A stretch of DNA of 64,000 bases from NCBI RefSeq assembly GCF_009674485.1, contig NZ_WKJJ01000022.1, positions 1 through 64,000 on the forward strand, written 5' to 3'. This document shows, piece by piece, positions 62,513 to 64,000 of the stretch (positions within the stretch are counted from its first letter, which is position 1; each line of letters starts with the position of its first letter). Both the position numbers and the translations under genes were made by a program. The notes under the pieces are model-generated. The model saw only the letters and a list, made by a program, of their open reading frames with translations. It was not told the origin of the DNA and did no database searches. This DNA is from Pseudoduganella rivuli. Lineage in GTDB: Bacteria; Pseudomonadota; Gammaproteobacteria; Burkholderiales; Burkholderiaceae_D.

Positions 62513-63454
62513 TCAGGCGCGGCGGGATTTGCCGACCGCGTCGGCGACGATCGTGGCGATCAGCCCCAGGGCCAGCACCGCCAGGGAGACGGGATGCTTC
62601 ATCCATCGCACCAACTTTTGCAGCGGACCGGGTTCTGACAGGCTGGCCGGGTCGACGTCGCAATCGTCGCAGCGCCGGTATTGCCTGAGCGTGGGGTCAT
62701 TTCGTGTGTAACGCAAATCGGCCGTTTGCAGGGCGTGGGAAGAGGCGATGCCTCTCCCTGGGAAGCTCACCGATTGCGCGTAGGCGGCATATTCCGCCTC
62801 CGCCATGCTGGCGCCGCGCTTGGTGCTGACATAAATACTGCCGGTCGGGCAATCGCTCCTGGCGGACGCACCGGTGATGTTGAAGCTGCCGTCGCGGCCC
62901 ACGCACAGGCTCCCCAGGTCGGGAACAGCGCTGCCGGCGGCGTTTCCGGCATTGGCGCCGGCCTTGCCCGCATCCCGGGCGTTGCCCTGGCTGATGTCAT
63001 CCGTGGCAACCAGCGTACGCATGTTCGTGTAGGCCTGCAGCAGTCTGAGCTTCACTTTCCACTCAAGTTCCTCGTCGCTGCCGTCGTCGTCAATGGCATC
63101 ATTGGCAAAGATCGGCTCGTCCGGGTAAGTCATGAATTGTTGGCCTGTCCGGGAGCGGAACATGTCGATACCGCCGGCGGCAATGGACGACGTGAAGTAG
63201 TTCCGGCCATTGACCGGGGGCGGCGCCATGCCCTCGCCAGTCGAAGACGCCAGCGGCAGGCTGGACAGGAGCTGGCAATCGGCGGCGGACCCGCAGGCGG
63301 ACAGCAAGGCCGGTGCACCGGGATCGAGGTGCTTGTACAACTGGCGTTCGTCGGCACCTGGCGCCGGTAACGTCAGGATGGTGGTGCTGGCGGCATTGCT
63401 GGCCAGGAGCAGGCATAGTGCGGCGGCCTTTCGCACAATCGCTGGCAGTGTCAT
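62513..63454 (-). CDS. PEP-CTERM-type paralogue with altered sorting signal
   Basis: A 313-residue exported protein, clearly a tandem duplicate of the neighbour: similar signal peptide, C.(A/G).DGS.N..GAS and DCP(A/T)GSIYVS segments, AEYAAY, and a CDDCD pair near the end. The sorting signal has drifted: SEPGP replaces PEPGS, and about 11 extra residues (including KLVRWMKH) come before the hydrophobic helix and the KSRRA tail. Processing by exosortase is doubtful. AAGGATG precedes ATG 63454, which is chosen over an upstream frame start. Confidence 0.82.
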   Translation of the reverse strand: MTLPAIVRKAAALCLLLASNAASTTILTLPAPGADERQLYKHLDPGAPALLSACGSAADCQLLSSLPLASSTGEGMAPPPVNGRNYFTSSIAAGGIDMFRSRTGQQFMTYPDEPIFANDAIDDDGSDEELEWKVKLRLLQAYTNMRTLVATDDISQGNARDAGKAGANAGNAAGSAVPDLGSLCVGRDGSFNITGASARSDCPTGSIYVSTKRGASMAEAEYAAYAQSVSFPGRGIASSHALQTADLRYTRNDPTLRQYRRCDDCDVDPASLSEPGPLQKLVRWMKHPVSLAVLALGLIATIVADAVGKSRRA

Positions 63455-63504
63455 GGCGACATCCTTCTGGAAAGGCGTACACGGACTGGATGTCTGTTTC
63501 CCTA

Positions 63505-63518
63505 GCATAATACATGCC
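63505..63518 (-). promoter_or_regulatory. sigma-54-like promoter of the PEP-CTERM-type paralogue
   Basis: On the minus strand GGCATGTATTATGC again has GG and GC 10 bases apart. Predicted start near 63494, about 40 bases before the ATG. Matches the promoter at 62290-62303. Confidence 0.6.
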
Positions 63519-63552
63519 TATAGGAAAAATCGTCGCAGAATCAATGTGTTGC

Positions 63553-63600
63553 TGTCCGGACTTGAATTTTATTCATGGGTAATTGTAAGAAAAACCGACA
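63553..63600. promoter_or_regulatory. upstream activator element (TGTCCG...CCGACA)
   Basis: TGTCCG at 63553 and CCGACA at 63595-63600 (within TGTAAGAAAAACCGACA, 63584-63600) lie 48 and 79 bases from the promoter in the same way as in the neighbour. The conserved spacing, more than the letters, argues for function. Confidence 0.5.
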
Positions 63601-63649
63601 GTGTACTTATAGTCTGTAACTATTGCCTCAAGGGAATCGTGCAGCACTC

Positions 63650-63658
63650 TGCTAAAAT
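63650..63658 (+). promoter_or_regulatory. extended -10 promoter of the UDG-like gene
   Basis: TGCTAAAAT lies 27 bases before the ATG. The 13-mer CTCTGCTAAAATC around it is the same as that before the ParA-like gene at 9327-9339. No clear -35. Confidence 0.4.
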
Positions 63659-63685
63659 CGGCCCTTTTGCCTATCCTTCCGCGCC

Positions 63686-64000
63686 ATGCCGATTCCCTCC
63701 CACCTCCTTGAGGCGCTTGACCGCGCCGATGCCACCTGGCGTCCCGTGCTGTTGGCAGGCTTGCACGCCATGCAGGCCGCCACGCCGGATTACTTCGATA
63801 CCCTGGTTGACTTCCTGCCGACCGACCAGCGCCTGTTTGCCGCGTTTGCCCAACCGATGGACCGGGTACGCTATGTGCTGGTCGGCGAAGGCCCGTATCC
63901 CCGCGCGGAAAGCGCCACCGGCGTGTGCTTCATGGATGGCACCGTCAAAGGCCTGTGGTCGGACGAGGAGGGCGGCGGCCTGTCGAAAGCCGTCAATAAG
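63686..64000 (+). CDS. uracil-DNA glycosylase-like protein, 3' end beyond window
   Basis: The first 105 codons of a gene cut by the right edge. The segment YVLVGEGPYPRAESATGVCF matches the UDG superfamily water-activating loop (GQDPYH in family 1 enzymes) and GLCF flavin-like turn. The motif here is GEGPYP, so the usual Asp and His are replaced. It may be a divergent UDG-fold protein rather than an active glycosylase. Start ATG 63686 is the first in frame. Confidence 0.65.
   Translation, partial: MPIPSHLLEALDRADATWRPVLLAGLHAMQAATPDYFDTLVDFLPTDQRLFAAFAQPMDRVRYVLVGEGPYPRAESATGVCFMDGTVKGLWSDEEGGGLSKAVNK

Noticed and set aside
1..64000. CRISPR arrays, rRNA and tRNA genes, insertion sequences
   Set aside because: Looked for regular short repeats, conserved RNA stems and transposase motifs on both strands and found none that hold up.

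Overview
The window comes from a GC-rich betaproteobacterium, most likely Oxalobacteraceae (the Massilia/Duganella/Janthinobacterium group). This rests on overall gene content: a PEP-CTERM protein pair, a type VI secretion locus, several methyl-accepting chemotaxis proteins, ArgP/ArgO, BaeSR-like regulators and a PA0069-type radical SAM protein. It is an inference; there is no rRNA or tRNA here to fix the taxon. Coding density is very high, no gap exceeds 300 bases, and I see no insertion sequence, prophage or CRISPR array.

Layout. 1-9335: a secreted beta-propeller-like protein cut by the left edge, a large DUF748/AsmA-like envelope protein, a di-heme cytochrome lipoprotein, and a divergent BaeS/BaeR-like two-component pair with a likely autoregulatory site. 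9379-13483: a ParA-type ATPase, a citrate-synthase-like protein with an N-terminal DNA-binding domain, an MFS exporter and an alpha/beta hydrolase. 13541-26987: a type VI secretion (T6SS) locus: M15 peptidase, tssM, OmpA-like protein, tssL (reversed), TPR lipoprotein, tssB, tssC, hcp, tssE, tssH, tssA. It lacks tssF, tssG, tssJ, tssK and vgrG, which must lie elsewhere if the machine is functional. 27072-29355: a chemoreceptor and a DTW-domain tRNA-modification enzyme. 29352-34611 (minus): an operon of DUF2760 plus two Hsp70-like ATPases. 34791-35371: a VapBC toxin-antitoxin pair. 35455-37908: a chemoreceptor with three 91-residue HAMP-like repeats. 38080-41489: an SOS-box-controlled radical SAM gene, a gamma-glutamylcyclotransferase, azoreductase and a LysR regulator. 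41592-43799: VOC protein, FAH-family hydrolase and maleylacetoacetate isomerase, an aromatic ring-cleavage-product operon. 44061-46217: a stand-alone secreted Cache protein beside a chemoreceptor. 46297-49254: two flavin amine/amino-acid oxidases. 49284-51014: a diguanylate cyclase. 51078-55391 (minus): a MacAB/DevBCA-like export operon (adaptor, ATPase, two permeases), preceded by a double hybrid histidine kinase (55479-59417). 59547-61182: argP and argO with a five-codon leader ORF. 61259-63454: two tandem PEP-CTERM-type paralogues with matching sigma-54-like promoters and equally spaced upstream elements. 63686-64000: start of a uracil-DNA-glycosylase-like gene cut by the right edge.

The strongest non-routine signals are the duplicated sigma-54/enhancer architecture before the two PEP-CTERM genes, the 20-bp LexA box before the radical SAM gene, the two TTGCG-N4-CGCAA palindromes in the T6SS intergenic regions, the 11-bp-period direct repeat before the BaeS-like gene, and the two-part Cache/chemoreceptor pair. 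All regulatory assignments come from reading the sequence and have not been tested.
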